Shown: positions 47,234 through 59,339 of the stretch, piece by piece
Layout: every line of letters begins with the position of its first letter
Numbering within the stretch: position 1 is the stretch's first letter
NCBI GenBank assembly: GCA_034401135.1
Contig: JAWZSP010000003.1
Coordinates: 5,022,001 to 5,086,000, forward strand
Length of the DNA: 64,000 nucleotides
Source of the DNA: Volutella citrinella
Taxonomy: Eukaryota > Ascomycota > Sordariomycetes > Hypocreales > Nectriaceae
Reading direction: 5' to 3'
Made by a program: the position numbers and the translations under genes
The notes under the pieces: generated by a model
Told to the model about the DNA's origin: nothing
The model's database searches: none
Seen by the model: the letters and a program-made list of their open reading frames with translations, nothing else

Positions 47234-49046
47234 TCAAAGAGAAGCATGGCCGTGGGTCTCAAATGGCAGACCAAGGGAGAAGACACCCACTAGGATCCAC
47301 AAAGCCGCACTAGCATAGATGGGCACGACCGTGTATCCGGCATATGACGAGACAAAGGACGCGGCCAGACCTCCAAGTCGAAGGAGAGACGCTGAAGCGC
47401 CCGTGCCTGTGCCTCGCAGTGGGCCAGGGAACGACTCGGGTGTAAAGGCGAACATGACAGCATACTCTGTGGCAGATTGTTAGTCTTTGGTCATTTTCCT
47501 GGGAGCACATCATGCAACTCACCAAAGTTTCCGAGAATACCAGTTGCACACTGGAACCCAATGTCTGCTGCCTCGGTCGAGACGGCCGTGTAAGCAAACA
47601 AGAAAGCTCCCGTCAAAACGGCCGAGATGGCCATCATCCAGCGGCGTCCGAATCGAGTCTCGACACAGAATCCGGCTGCGATGGGGCCAAGCACTCCAAC
47701 GGCCGAGACAATGCAGTAGACCATGTAGGTGTGGTTAAACGAGCTGTTGGCCGAGTACGTGGACTTAGTCTGAAGATACGAGGTGATGAAGGCAAAGTAA
47801 AGGGGGTAAGCAACGCCGACAGTGAGCCAGATCAGGAAGGTGACAGTCGTGTGTTGGGCCATCTTCCTGCCGGCGAACAGGTTGCGGTAGCTCTGGAAGT
47901 TGAAATCTTCGAAGCTGCGCTTGAGGATCTGCATGTGGGTCATCTTGCTGGTAGGTTGAGGGGCGGTATCAGCATCGGCCTCGATGGCAGTGGTTCCGTT
48001 GATGCCCTGGTCAATGGCCTGCAGCATGTCCAGGGTCAATGTCTCGGGCTTGCCGTTGAAGCGGGCAATGTAGTTGACAGCCTCAACAGCCTCGGCGTCT
48101 CGGCCCTTGGAGATGAGATAGCGGGGAGACTCTGGCATCTTGAAGACAAGGATTCGGATCAATCCAAATGCAATGGCAATGCCACCCAATGTAATCATGA
48201 TGTATCGCCTGTGTATTGTTGGTTAGACACGAATAACTGTGGTTCTTTCAGGGAAGTCTTACCATCCCATGTTATCTCCCCTAGGGCAGGGTGCGTCCTT
48301 GCTGGAGCAGGCAAAGTTGGCAAGGAAAACCCATGAAACGAGCGAGACGATGACTTGTCCGAGATTCCACCAAGCGCTGAGAGTCACCAGCAGCCATTGG
48401 TGGCTCTGGGGCACAAACTCGAGGAAGACAATGCTGTCGACGGGGACATTGCCTCCAGCCGCTGTGCCAATGATGGCCCAGAGGGCGCAGAAGGCCGTAA
48501 AGTTTGTGGTTCCAGCAACAGCACAGGCAAAGACACCACCGTAAAGGATGGTAGCATTGAAGGCAGGCTTTCGTCCAATAAGGTCAGCGCCGGTGCCCCA
48601 AAAGGTAGCACCGACGATGAGGCCGACGTAGTAGGCAACGGAGCTGAAGCTGAGGCGGACAATGTCGGTGAACTCGTTGGCAACTGGTGGGCGGACAGCA
48701 GTGATGCCCTGGGACCAGAAGTTGTCGACGATCCAGCCGAAGCCGTTGACGACGAAGAGGCACCATTGGAACCTGCCATGATACAATGTTAGACGTCGAC
48801 AAGAGACACATGTTTGCGGTGGTATACTGACTTGCCCATGCCGATTTCGGCCAGGTGATGTGAGATCAACTCAGACTTGAGACGGTAGCTGTCATTGACG
48901 GCTGCTCCGTAGAAATCGGCGACGGCAGCATCGCTGACCACCTTGGACTCGCCGACCCGCTCAGAGCTGATGCGGGTGATGGCATCCGATGCCGCGGCAC
49001 CAGAGGGGCCCTTGGCCGAGACGTTCTTCTCTGCTTCAACCGACAT
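47234..49046 (-). CDS. MFS transporter of the hxn cluster (HxnZ/HxnP-type)
   Basis: About 548 aa, four exons, about twelve membrane spans. The N-terminal cytosolic tail has about 70 residues (start MSVEAEKNVS). Loop 2-3 motif WGTGADLIGRKPAF, then MPESPRYLISKGRDAEA before the large central loop, the second-half motif CVETRFGRRW, and RGTGTGASASLLRLGG. This is the sugar-porter/SV2-like branch rather than the yeast Tna1 (allantoate-permease) branch. That points to HxnZ more than HxnP, but I cannot separate them safely. Expected to import nicotinate or a hydroxylated derivative at the plasma membrane. Its promoter has an AGATAAG at 49434-49440. Confidence 0.82.
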
Positions 49047-49940
49047 GTTGGATGTTGTAAGGATGGAGGAAGGGAATGAGGAGGTGATGCGGGTTCGGAT
49101 CGCAGCAAGCATCTGAGACATTGGCGACGGGGAAGCTGTGGCTTTATCCCTTTGGCTTCTTCCCCCCCTCTCCTCACCTAGGCACTCGACACTGCGCAAC
49201 GAACGGTGCCTAGCGAGGCTTGATCGTCTTACGGGCGTACAAGGGCCTTGCCAAACCCATGCGTCTGGCCTGTTGGCTGCATTGACGCTCTGCAATCGAG
49301 CCACAGCGATAGTACGACGGGGGCTGATACAGCTATCTGGAGCAGTGAAACAAGGTCGAACCCAGCCCGGGTTCCGCGGTGAGCACCAACGCGCTACGCT
49401 ACGCCCTTGGGACGGCTTCCTTGGCGTGATATGAGATAAGTAATCAGCCATATCAACGCCTCCCTCGGTGAGGGCCCCACCCCCATTTATGACCCCGGGC
49501 GGCCAATCACAGCGGCCGCAATTTGCCTTTGGGACATGAATCGGCCTAGTGAGCGAGTCAGAGGGTCGGCTGATGGACACCAAGGGGAGAAGTGGATGCT
49601 GGGCACGGCTGGCTGCAGCTCATCCCATGCCAAAAGGCGTAATCTGGGGTTCCCGCGGTAGCTCTGGGGTCCCCGGTTCGTGATGCCTGGGATGGGGATG
49701 GGAGAGATGGGTTGCATTGCATGTACCTTGATGCATGGTGAGGTACTCGCTGGCCGACGCGGTCTGGACTACATTCCAGCTAGGTCCGTGTTGAGCTAAC
49801 GCGCGTTGGTGTCTTGAACGTCAATTGCCATCTCAGTGTTCAACGCTGACAGCATCATCATATCTTGCGAGTGATATGCATCTTCTTATCCTTACTAACG
49901 CATCATTTAATCGTAATCATAGTTCATTCACTGTACGTGC
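49047..49940. promoter_or_regulatory. MFS transporter upstream region
   Basis: 894 bp between the transporter start and the hxnV stop, both minus strand. AGATAAG at 49434-49440. Contains CCAATCAC near 49503. A long reading frame continuing upstream from the transporter start lacks membrane-protein sequence and is ignored. Confidence 0.45.
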
Positions 49941-51936
49941 TCAAGGGACGCTAAGGAAGCTATCAAAGTACGCGTCGAGCCAACGGGCGGCATTCTTGCC
50001 CGAGCCAGCATCGCCAGTGTTCCACCGAGACACAGAGCCCACGTATCCATCCGGCCGCACGCAGACCATGGCTGCCTCTGTTGGCTCCAGCACGCCCACC
50101 CACTTATCTATGCATGTGCGTCCCTGTGTATCCAGCTTAGGCACATCGTCCAGGTACACAGCCCACGAGGTCTGGGAGTGCAGTGGAGGGAGTGAAGCCA
50201 ACTCGAAATCGCTCTTCTCAGTCGATGCTAGGGATCTAGTTAGTGGTGCAATCCCAGTATAAGTGAAGGAATACAGGGGGGAACGTACTGATGAGTCCAA
50301 ACGTCATAAGTTGACTGACAGCGGTATATCGCTCGGGTCGGACGTGCATGTCATCTGAGCGTGCAGCCCGAGGCTTGGCCTTGTACGACTCTGCAGCAGC
50401 GCTGGACAGACGAGCCACTGCTGATGAGGCATCGAGCACGGCCTCACTGAGCGAACTCAGGAACAACAGCGAGTCCTGGGCTGTGAGGTTTGGCAATAGC
50501 ACATAGACTCGGAACTGGCCGAGCATGGGAATGTCCAATTGCACATCGACGGGACACGCATCGATGAACCGCGTCACCTTTGCGGGAGGCAGGTTGCATC
50601 CAGGCTGAGCTCCGCCCTTTGCAGCCTCATAGCCCTGGTTCAGTGCATTAGGTCCATATTCGACGCCAATTCCCGAGATGAAGCGCGTGTTCTTGCGGAA
50701 GTTATCAGCCAGACGCTTCGAGTCGCCTCCGGCAATCTCATTGGCATGCTCAAAGTCAAAGTTGATGAGATCGTGAGCAATCTTTTTCCTCTCCTGCTCG
50801 TAGCTCTCAAGCAGGACGTTGTCCTTTCCGAGGCCGCGGAGAGAGAGGTTGAGCTTCCAGCCCAGGTTCCACGAGTCGTGCATGCTCGTGTTCATGCCCT
50901 GGGCGGCCTTGGGACTGTGCGTGTGGCTCGCGTCTCCGGCGATGAAGGCCCGGTAGCTTGGGTCGCAGAAGCGATTCGCGACGCGCTGGGCTACCTGGTA
51001 GTTGCCGAACCACTCGACGGAGCACCACTTGATGGAGTAGGGTGCCATGATCAGACGGGCCTGCTCCATGACAAACTCTTGGCCCAGGTCTTTGGAGGAC
51101 GAGGATGCCTTCATTTCGATATAGAAGCGTGTCATGTTGCGCTCTCGTGGAATGAGCAGCACAGAGCCATGTTCTTCCGAGAAGACGACCGTCTTGCTCC
51201 AGATATCTGGAAAGTCGGTCTCGACCTCGCCGTCCAGAACGCCCCAGACGGAGTTATGGGGGGTTCCTTGGGCATATGTGTCCGGGATGCCCTTTCGCAC
51301 AAGAGAACGAGCTCCGTCACAGCCGACCACGGTTTTGGCTGCAATTGACCGCTCACCATGGCCGGCCCAGTCGCTCTTGACCTGGAGCAGCCCCGTCTCT
51401 GGTGTTTCAAAAGACTTGAAGCTGTTGCTTCGGCTCACTTCAACGCCGCTCTCGCGCAGGTCATTGACAAAGACGCCCTCAACCATGCCCTGGTGGCACA
51501 GCAAGATGCAGGGGTGCAAGACATCGACAACATCTGGCGGGTAGTGCACCTGGCGGCCTTCGCGACGGAGACCTTGGCCAGTTGAGCTTCGCCACATGCA
51601 AATGTCGTGGACTTTGACGCCAGTGCGGAACAGCTCGTCGCCGACGCGCATCATCTGAAACGTTTCAATCGTCTTGGGCTGGATGCCGTCGGCGCGACCC
51701 ACTGCTGTCTGGTCGGGCCGCTCATCGAGAACCTCCGTCTTGAGACCTAGTCTAGCCGTCAAAGCGCTACATCGAGGCTACGTCAGCAACCACTTCTGGC
51801 AGGGGCCGGTGTGAACATACCCAAGCATCAGGCCACTCGGGCCAGCACCCACGACGCAGACATCAACGCTGTCTTCGACCGGCTTTCCGTTGTGGGTGAG
51901 GGGAGCAGTCCCATTGGCGGCTGGTATCGAACCCAT
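49941..51936 (-). CDS. hxnV: HxnV-like FAD monooxygenase (phenol 2-monooxygenase family)
   Basis: Flavin hydroxylase of the phenol-hydroxylase type, about 630 aa, three exons. Exon 1 (start MGSIPAANGT) brings the FAD motif VVGAGPSGLML, joined to ALTARLGLKTEVLDERP. Then DG motif VVGCDGARS, GD motif FIAGDASHTHSPKAAQGMN, and HDSWNLGWKLNL. The last exon, after SQLMTFGLI|T, adds the C-terminal thioredoxin-like domain (WAVYLDDVPKLD, VCVRPDGYVGS) that marks phenol-hydroxylase relatives. In A. nidulans HxnV is one of two monooxygenases of the nicotinate route and acts on a hydroxylated-pyridine-derived ring. Divergent from hxnN across 747 bp. Family firm, role by context. Confidence 0.83.
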
Positions 51937-52683
51937 GTCGGCGTTCGGATGCTCTGGGAGGGAATTGCTTCACTGGACGGAGTGAGGCAGGCGGGGACGC
52001 TGGGATATGGCAGCCAATCAAACAGGCTACTTGACGGATTCTGTGTCCAAGGAGTGGCCAGTTGCCAGTCTTGCACACGGGCAGCAGCAACGCTTTGTAG
52101 CCTGTATGGGTCGCGTCTCGCTCAATTGTCCAGACAGCGGCAACCACTCTTGCGGATGGTGGTTCGATTCAGTGGCCTGTTGTGCACTAGATAGAGACGG
52201 GCATCTCCTCCAACAGTCAGCAGTCCCACCCCCGTGTCAGCATAGCAGGCCGTCGAATGTTTGCCATGCGTGCGATTGAGCGTATGGAAGACAGACTCCC
52301 CCCATTCTCGATGTTCCATTTCCGCTTCGGGCATGTCCCCAGGATCCTACATCCCCCACCCCCACTCCCGATGGGTGATACAGTGCCAACCCAGATCGGA
52401 CGGACAGGGGAGCCACGAATCAAAAGGGGCGTTTTCTTATCTGTGTGGGCCGGTTCTGATAAGGCCGAGGGAGCGAGCCGATCCAAGCTCGTGGTCGCAG
52501 TCGAACGCGAGTAGGCAGTTGACAGCGACGTACTGCGGGGCAATTGGCCAGCGAGCGATTTCGGACAATGGGGTCCAGCATGACATGTTCAGACGATGAG
52601 GAGAAGGCGCAGTACTCGGAATACCCTAGACACCACCATACGGCCCCCTGAAGCAAACCCTGGAGTAGCAGCAGCACGCCGCC
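51937..52683. promoter_or_regulatory. Divergent hxnV/hxnN promoter with GATA sites
   Basis: 747 bp between start codons. An inverted AGATAAG (CTTATCT) at 52436-52442 and a TGATAAG at 52457-52463 lie within 30 bp of each other. Closely paired GATA sites are typical of strong AreA targets. HxnR sites were not identified. Confidence 0.5.
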
Positions 52684-54671
52684 ATGATCATCACCACAGA
52701 GACAAAGAGGCCCTGGCAGGATGTTGTCGCCGAAAAGCGCCGCCAGCAAGCAGATAGACTGGCCGCATTCAAGGCCACTTGCCCAGAGGCTAATGGAGAC
52801 CAGATTCAGGTTCCGAGCGCAGACAAAGTAGTTGATGCCATCAAGACGGGAGAAACGACATCCATTGCTCTCATCAAGGCTCACATTGCGAGGTATGGCT
52901 GAGACTACATGTAGCAACGCCGCAAACTCTGCTAATTAATTGTTCCGGCTTGGCTAGAGCATGTGAAGCTCATGAACTCGTAAGTCAAACGCCTAGCAAA
53001 TAGACATCTTAGATATTGATATTAACTGCGCTGTCATCAGACAAACTGGTAAGGCCTAATAATCCAAATCTATGATGCGAATGGCCTCATCTCACCAACA
53101 CCGTTTCATGGAAAGTCAAGTAACTGACCATTTTAGTTTGACCGAGGTCACGTTCGAGGATGCTCTCATACAGGCCGCTGATCTCGACGCTCGTCTCATA
53201 GCAACGGGCCAGCCAGTTGGGCCACTGCATGGAGTTCCAGTCACACTGAAGGACCAATTCAACGTCAACGGCTATGATGCAACCATAGGCTACGTTGGAA
53301 AGTCCTTTGCTCCAGCAGCCAAGGACTCGACCCTGGTTGCCATGCTTCGCGAATTAGGCGCCGTTGTGATTGCAAAGTCAAATCTTCCGCAGAGCATCAT
53401 GGTACGCACTCCTATTCTTCGTCAGCATGATATCGTTTACTGACGCGTACAACTGAAAGTGGTGTGAAACTGAGAACCCGCTCTGGGGGCTCACCACGAA
53501 CCCCATGGACAAGTCGTACACGCCCGGTGGCTCAACTGGGGGCGAGGCAGTTCTGCTCGCTCTTGGCGCAAGCGTACTCGGATGGGGCACCGACATTGGT
53601 GGAAGCATTCGCATTCCCTCTCATATGATGGGGCTCTACGGGTTGAAGCCCAGTGTGCGTTGCAGCAACTGATCCCCATGTGAAGCCAACTGACGAGTAA
53701 TAGAGCGCACGTTTGCCCTACAGGGACGTCACCGTCTCCACTGACGGTCAGGAACATGTCCCATCCTCCATCGGCCCAATGGCCCGAACCTTAGACACCA
53801 TCCATCTGGCCATGAAGTCTCTGATTAGCATGCGACCCTGGGAGTTGGATGCTCGCTGTGCGCCAGTTCCATGGCGCGAGGAAATGTTTGCCGAAACTCT
53901 CAGCCGTCCTTTGACCATTGGAGTCCTGCTCGATGATGGAGTCGTGAGGCCTCACCCACCAATCACTCGCGTACTCCAGTCCGCGGTAGAACTTCTCCGT
54001 GCAGAAGGACATGACATTGTGGAGTGGGATGCGAGTCTCCATGCCGAATGCATAAAAGTAATGGTATGTACTACCACCTACGGACCACAGTTCGTGGCTC
54101 GGGTGCTAACCATATGGGTTAGGATCAATTTTACACTGCAGACGGTTGCGAGGACATTCGAACTGCGGTAATGGAAGGCGGTGAGCCATTCATTCCCCAC
54201 GTCGAGCGGCTGGTGAACCGTGGCAAGGCCATCTCAGTCTACCAGTATTGGCAGCTGAACAAGCAAAAGTTTGAGCTCCAGCAGGCGTATCTGGATAAGT
54301 GGAACGAGTTGCGATCACCCAAGACTGGCCGACGAGTAGACGTGCTTCTCCTGCCGCCAATGCCCCATCCCGCAGTTCCTCATGGAAGCTGTCGATGGGT
54401 TGGGTACACAAAGGTGTGGAACTTTCTTGACTATCCCGGTTTGGTGATCCCTGGTGGAACTGTATCCAGTGAGGATCTCCAAGTACCGTGGGACCATGCA
54501 GCCAGAGGGCCCGAGGACGAGTGGAACCAGGACGTTTGGACCAAGAATCGCGACACCATGGCTTCACTGGGTTTGCCTGTTGGTCTGCAGCTTGTGGGTC
54601 GCAAGCTGGAAGAAGAGAGGGTCCTTGCAGCCGGCAAGGTGTTGGACGATCTGCTGCGGAGGGGCAAGTGA
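52684..54671 (+). CDS. hxnN: HxnN-like amidase (amidase-signature family)
   Basis: Ser-cisSer-Lys amidohydrolase, about 535 aa, seven exons; in the fungal pathway it removes ammonia from alpha-hydroxyglutaramate. Catalytic Lys lies in VTLKDQF, cis-Ser in the GGSTGGE region, and nucleophile Ser in GTDIGGSIRIPS. The family N-terminal motif EAHELTNCLTE is only formed by an 8-nt micro-exon (53041-53048, encoding T-N and part of Cys) between two normal introns. Other introns follow SIM, KPS and KVM. The C-terminus ASLGLPVGLQLVGRKLEEE matches fungal general amidases (AmdS-like). It is convergent with hxnM, its predicted preceding enzyme, and divergent from hxnV. Confidence 0.85.
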
Positions 54672-55070
54672 TTTATTCTAATTAGCGATAGGCTTACTGC
54701 GTGCCTGCCGTGACAAACAATCATATTTCAGCTTTTTACTAGCCATCGAGTCTCAGAATACTGACTGAATTTCGCCGAATATGTCAGAATCTGCCCTATA
54801 TATTGTACGTAAGGCAACCTTGGTAGATGCTTCTAGCCACTGTATTTAATTGGTTTACACTGTCTTTTAGACACGTTTTTCTTGAACCATTCCTCCGTTA
54901 GGCTGCATGGTCAGTTATCAGTTTGTGGCAATGTTTCATTGACTACAAACAGGATCGTCTACTAGTGTTGATAGGAAACACGCATGTGAGATGACGATAT
55001 GAAGAAATAAGATTTTCTACTGGATGCATTTGCTTGATATTTATTTCTAAACCAATACTAATTCGCTAAT
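54672..55070. other. Convergent spacer, hxnN and hxnM
   Basis: 399 bp between two stop codons, strongly AT-rich; poly(A) regions expected. No gene. Confidence 0.6.
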
Positions 55071-56291
55071 CTAAGACTGAGTCTTCTTCCACTCCTCATA
55101 CTTCTTCATCACTTCCTCCTTGCTCGCGGGCATAAGCGCGCCCTCTGGAACCGGGTTCTTGCTCTTGAAGTAATCACACATCTGGATCAATGGTTAGCTA
55201 ACTTGGATCTCGGTGAAGGGGGTCATGGGCACACACCTCGGCCATGGTAACCCATTCGACGCCCTCGTGCTTATTAATATGCTCAATGAGGCGCTCGTGC
55301 ATCAGGAGGACGTGAGGTCGTCCAGAAACATCGGGATGAATCGTCATTGGGAAGATGAACTCGTCTAGTTATATACCATTAGATGTGAAGTCTGAAACTC
55401 TCATGCACAAGTGACTCACCATATTCGCGGTAGAAATAATCGAAATGATCACGCCAAATATCCTCAACGTCTCTGTTTCACGGTTAGCGAAGGCCAGGTT
55501 TCCAACAGCTGCCAACATACCTAGGGTTAACCCAGCCGTGCGAGTTGGCCGAGTTCTTCATAAACATCATAGGAGGAAGGTCATCAATGTACCACGATCC
55601 AGGAATCTCGACCAGTCCGGTTTCCTTTCCAGCGACTAGAGGCTTCATCCACGTCTCAGCCTTCTGGGAGTAATCAATCTTCGTCCACGAGTCACCCGTC
55701 CGCAGCCAATAAGCCTGGCAGTCGTGGTGCGACATTGAGTGGTCATACTCGATTCCGTAGCTGAGCATGAGCTCGGTGCCCTCCTCGCTCGTCTCCCACC
55801 ATGGGGCCACGCTACCACGGGGAGGCTTCCCGCAGAACTCGGTCAGCATCTTCCACGTCTTGTCCAGGACATCGCGCTGCTGCTCTAGCGTCATGTCGAC
55901 TGGGTTCTCGTGGCTGTATCCGTGAAGGCCGATTTCGTGGCCTGCGTCACGGACCATGGCGCACTCCTCGGGAAAGGTCTCGAGAGAGTGGCCTGGGATG
56001 AACCATGATGCCTTGATGTTGTACTTGTCGAACAACTTGAGGAGTCTACGGGTACCAATAGTGCCAGCCCAGATGCCTAGTTGGATGAACTTAGTTACAG
56101 ATTAGAAAACAGTGGACCCGATACTCTCACCTCGGCTGATGTCACTGGTGCTGTCTTCTCCACCGTACGAACCGAGCCAGCCGGCAACGGCATCGATATC
56201 CACTCCGTAGCTGTAGAAGACTGTTAGCAATTATCAAGTGTGGATTGCTGCACATGGTTGCTTACCACACGAGAACCTTCTTTTTGCCCAT
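55071..56291 (-). CDS. hxnM: HxnM-like cyclic-imide hydrolase (polysaccharide-deacetylase fold)
   Basis: NodB/PuuE-type metal hydrolase, about 320 aa, six or so exons. Exon 1 is tiny (MGKKKVLVC) and joins [20 protein letters not shown]. The metal site has the Asp pair in VDIDA and His in [12 protein letters not shown]. Further conserved blocks are [22 protein letters not shown] and [17 protein letters not shown]. In A. nidulans HxnM opens the ring of 3-hydroxypiperidine-2,6-dione to alpha-hydroxyglutaramate, which the neighbouring HxnN then deamidates. It is of normal length and all visible ligands are present. Divergent from hxnW. The fold is firm; imide hydrolysis is inferred from the cluster. 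Confidence 0.83.
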
Positions 56292-56924
56292 TGTATTGGT
56301 TGGTTGTAGCGGAGTGTTGTCGAGTTGAATGCAGTGTAATCCAAATAGGGCAACGGGGCCTTGCTGTCAACAATAGTACAGTGTGTATGTGTATATGGCT
56401 TCAGCTTTGTAACTGCTGCTCTATCTCGCATCCACAAGTGAGAGATATATGCGGACACCAGGACTGCCTTATCTTGTCTCTGGCCGCTCGGTTCCGAGTC
56501 AGGCGTCGGCCCCAGATGTGGACGTTTGGGCCCCACCCTCCCTTATCTGGCGGACTAGCAAGGAATGCCTCGAAGGAGTGGAACGTCATCCACTCACGGT
56601 GCACCCCCATCCCCATCCCCGAGCGCTTCCCCGCTTGCCAACGCCATCGATCGGTCCCGCGTTACCCTTTTCAGACATCAAGAGTGGGCGAGGGTCGGCC
56701 AAGGACCAAACGACGGCTCCGAATTGCCATTGCATAAGGGCGTCTGGTACTTCCACGTATGCGATGAATTCGTTGCATCGCTTCGGGTAGATTATTGTCC
56801 AACGCTGTACTGCTTCTGTTCTTGGCTCTAGCCCCAATCGTCAATCGGTCCTGGATTCTCATTGCATCTCAGGCACAATAGTCGTTGTTTAGCTTCAACT
56901 CGGCTCATCTCATCATCGCCAAAA
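56292..56924. promoter_or_regulatory. Divergent hxnM/hxnW promoter with GATA sites
   Basis: 633 bp between start codons. Inverted AGATAAG (CTTATCT) at 56468-56474 and 56542-56548. No other operator recognised. Confidence 0.5.
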
Positions 56925-57799
56925 ATGTCCAAGGTGTGTATGAGTTGTTCTTGATTGGATTGAGTGCAAAATAGCTGACATTTCCTAGTTCTCCTTGCAG
57001 GGTCGAGTGGCCATCGTGACCGGCTCCTCTGGTGGATGCGGCTTGGCATTCGCCCAGGGACTCGCTGAAGCCGGAGCGTCGGTTGCCATGTTCGACCTGA
57101 GCCATCCTGATGAAAATGCCAAGGAAGACCTAGCATCGACATATAATGTGAAGGTGAAGTCCTACATTGTGAATGTCACATCGCTACCCAGCCTCGAGGC
57201 CGGGTTCGCTGCCGTCTTTGCCGACTTTGACGGAAAGCTTGACATCTTGGTTGCCTGCGCCGGCGTCAACAAGAACGTTGAGTTTTTGGATACCGAGGAA
57301 GCCGACTTCGATAAGCTCTTCAACGTCAACTGCAAGGGAGTCTACTTTGCTGCCAAGCTCGCAGCCAAGGCTATGATCGCCAATGGCACCAAGTGCGGCA
57401 GCATCATCCTCGTAGCCAGTATCGCTTCTTGGATGGCCATTCGTTCGCAGCGATCTACTGCCTACTGCGGAACAAAGGGTGCCGTCCGCGCCATGGTCCC
57501 TGCAATTGCTGCGGAGATGAACGCATATGGCATCAGAGTCAACTCGGTCAGCCCCGGTTACGTGCGGACCAACATGACAGCTCCGTTCCCCCACCTCCTA
57601 GAAGGCTGGAAGGATGAGATTATGAACCACCGAGTTGCCGAGCCCGATGACATCAAGGGCGCTTGCGTGTTCATGGCAAGTGATGCAAGCAGGCAAGTCA
57701 AGACTCATTGAAACTACACCATGGAGCTTTTGCTAACGCATTATTAGTTATTGCACTGGAAGCGATATCCTAGTGGATGGTGGAGTGACAAAGTGGTAG
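56925..57799 (+). CDS. hxnW: HxnW-like short-chain dehydrogenase
   Basis: Classical SDR, about 253 aa, three exons; HxnW is the alcohol dehydrogenase/ketoreductase of the fungal nicotinate route. Exon 1 encodes only MSK and joins FSLQGRVAIVTGSSGGCGLAF. NAD(P) motif TGSSGGCG; the usual NNAG is CAGV; active-site Ser in VASIAS, YCGTK with Tyr and Lys. The last intron (57693-57747) starts with GC, not GT: AG|GCAAGT…TTATTAG. Only this choice restores ASSYCTGSDILVDGGVTKW and the stop at 57799. Without splicing the frame ends early at RQVKTH. Divergent from hxnM, convergent with hxnY. Confidence 0.84.
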
Positions 57800-58208
57800 A
57801 TGCATGTTTTCTCGAGCGATAGACATGATTTTGAATGAAATACAATTGACATGAACGTATATGTAACTTTGGATATAATCTTTTCAGTTCAATGACGCAA
57901 GATGCACTTCTTGTTGATATTCATGTCCGTCATGAGAATGGTTTGATGTTCTTGGACACAATTACAGCGCTGAAGCTGTTCAAGTCAACTACTACCATCT
58001 TTGTAGACACGGCTATGGCCTAGGTCGATCAGGACGCAAAGCCGGTCTCTCACCCAACGATGTTGACAAGCAGACCCCTCATTCAACAGTCACTGCTTTG
58101 GGAGTTCTCGAAAACTTGTGTAATTTTACTTGCAATTTATTCACTCAGATAATCAGGTGCTATGGAAAAGTTGAACATATGGGCGAGTCCGCCCTTCGAG
58201 AGGGTCTC
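57800..58208. other. Convergent spacer, hxnW and hxnY
   Basis: 409 bp between two stop codons; AT-rich near hxnW. No gene or repeat seen. Confidence 0.6.
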
Positions 58209-59339
58209 TCAAGCCACTGCAACCTGGGCTTGGCTCTTCTCCAGGCCTTGCTTGAAGAGCTGCGCCCGGCCATATGACTCCGCATATGCAGCCGAGACGG
58301 CCTCCTCCACGGTGACGGGATCAAACTTTGCGGGCTGCTCCGCCGACTTGCAGGTGGGGATGCACTCGACCAGATAGTCGGGGTTGCCCGAGACAAAGAT
58401 GGGGATGGAGTAGCGCTCCTTGCCCGTCTTGTTGATGACGCGGTGGATGTTGCTCTTGTACTTTTCATTCGTCCATCGGGCCATGAGGTTGCCGAGGTTG
58501 ACGACATATGCGCCCTCTGTGGGAGCCACCTAGTCAATGTCAGTGAGTGATCAATGCTGCAGCTCTTGATCCGGGAACTTACATCGATCCACACCTCGCT
58601 CTTTTGGTCCCATACCTGGAGGCCGTCCACCTTGTCTTGGAGAAGCAGGGTGATGGCGCCAAAGTCGGTGTGGGCGCCGATGCCACGAGTAAGCTTGTCG
58701 TCGGCGTCCTTGGGCTGCGAGGGATAGTGCAGCAGTCGCATGGTGGCAACGGCGCCTGTCATGAACTTGGCAAAGAAGGCCTCCTCGAGGTCCAGAGACA
58801 GGGCGAGAACCTTCATCAAGTCGGCAGCGAGGACAAGTGTAGCCTTGTAGTACCCCATTGAAGCATCCCTAAACTCGTTCAGGTCCTCACCCAGAGCCTC
58901 TGGCCACTGGTTAGGGCCGCTGTTGAGCTTCTTGTTGATGAAGTAGGGGTGGGTCTCTGGGATCTCTTCTCCGATGTAGAAACCCTCCTTCAGCTCCGGG
59001 TTGGTGCCCTCCTCGAGGATCTGCGAGCGAAGCATCTCGTAGCCTCGGTTCCAGGTGGTCTTGTCCTTGGACACCTGCTGCTTGTCCTCCAGGGGCAGGG
59101 CGAAGAATTTCTTGGCGCCCTCCATCACAGCCTTTTGCTTGTGCAGGGGGACAGAGTGGCCGATGATCTGGAAGAAGCCATTGTACAGGCAGCTCTCCCG
59201 GACCTGGTCGACAATCTTTTGCTTGTCTGCCGGGTCATCTGAGTAGTATCCTGTCCAGACATTAGATCACATGGCTTTGGTGAAGGATAATTGCTTACTA
59301 ACCGGAAAAGTCAATGAGAGGGATCTCCAGCTTGGACAT
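58209..59339 (-). CDS. hxnY: HxnY-like 2-oxoglutarate/Fe(II) dioxygenase
   Basis: Non-haem iron dioxygenase of the isopenicillin-N-synthase-like family, about 340 aa, three exons. Exon 1 gives MSKLEIPLIDFSG. The DIOX_N part has GFFQIIGHSVP and the catalytic jelly roll follows. Iron ligands: His and Asp in GAHTDFGAIT, distal His in NIHRVIN; the 2-oxoglutarate-binding Arg is in RYSIP. An intron lies after SEVWID; reading through it gives a false longer frame ending at 58160. A. nidulans hxnY is a co-regulated hxn gene whose product hydroxylates a pathway intermediate; its exact step is not certain to me. CGATAAG at 59606-59612 lies about 270 bp upstream. Confidence 0.85.

Noticed and set aside
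47512..48336. 274-codon plus-strand frame across the MFS transporter
   Set aside because: Antisense shadow of the transporter; charged Gly/Asp/Glu/Val-rich text without a family pattern.
47234..49046. Naming the transporter hxnP outright
   Set aside because: The sequence looks like the sugar-porter/SV2-like branch rather than the Tna1-type branch; HxnZ is likelier, but the two cannot be separated without alignment.
50539..51348. 269-codon plus-strand frame across hxnV
   Set aside because: Antisense to conserved FAD-monooxygenase coding sequence; no independent evidence.
58160..59128. 322-codon minus-strand frame over hxnY ending at 58160
   Set aside because: It reads through the last intron; after SEVWID the residues become Ser/Arg-rich nonsense, while the spliced frame ending at 58209 keeps the iron His and the 2OG Arg.
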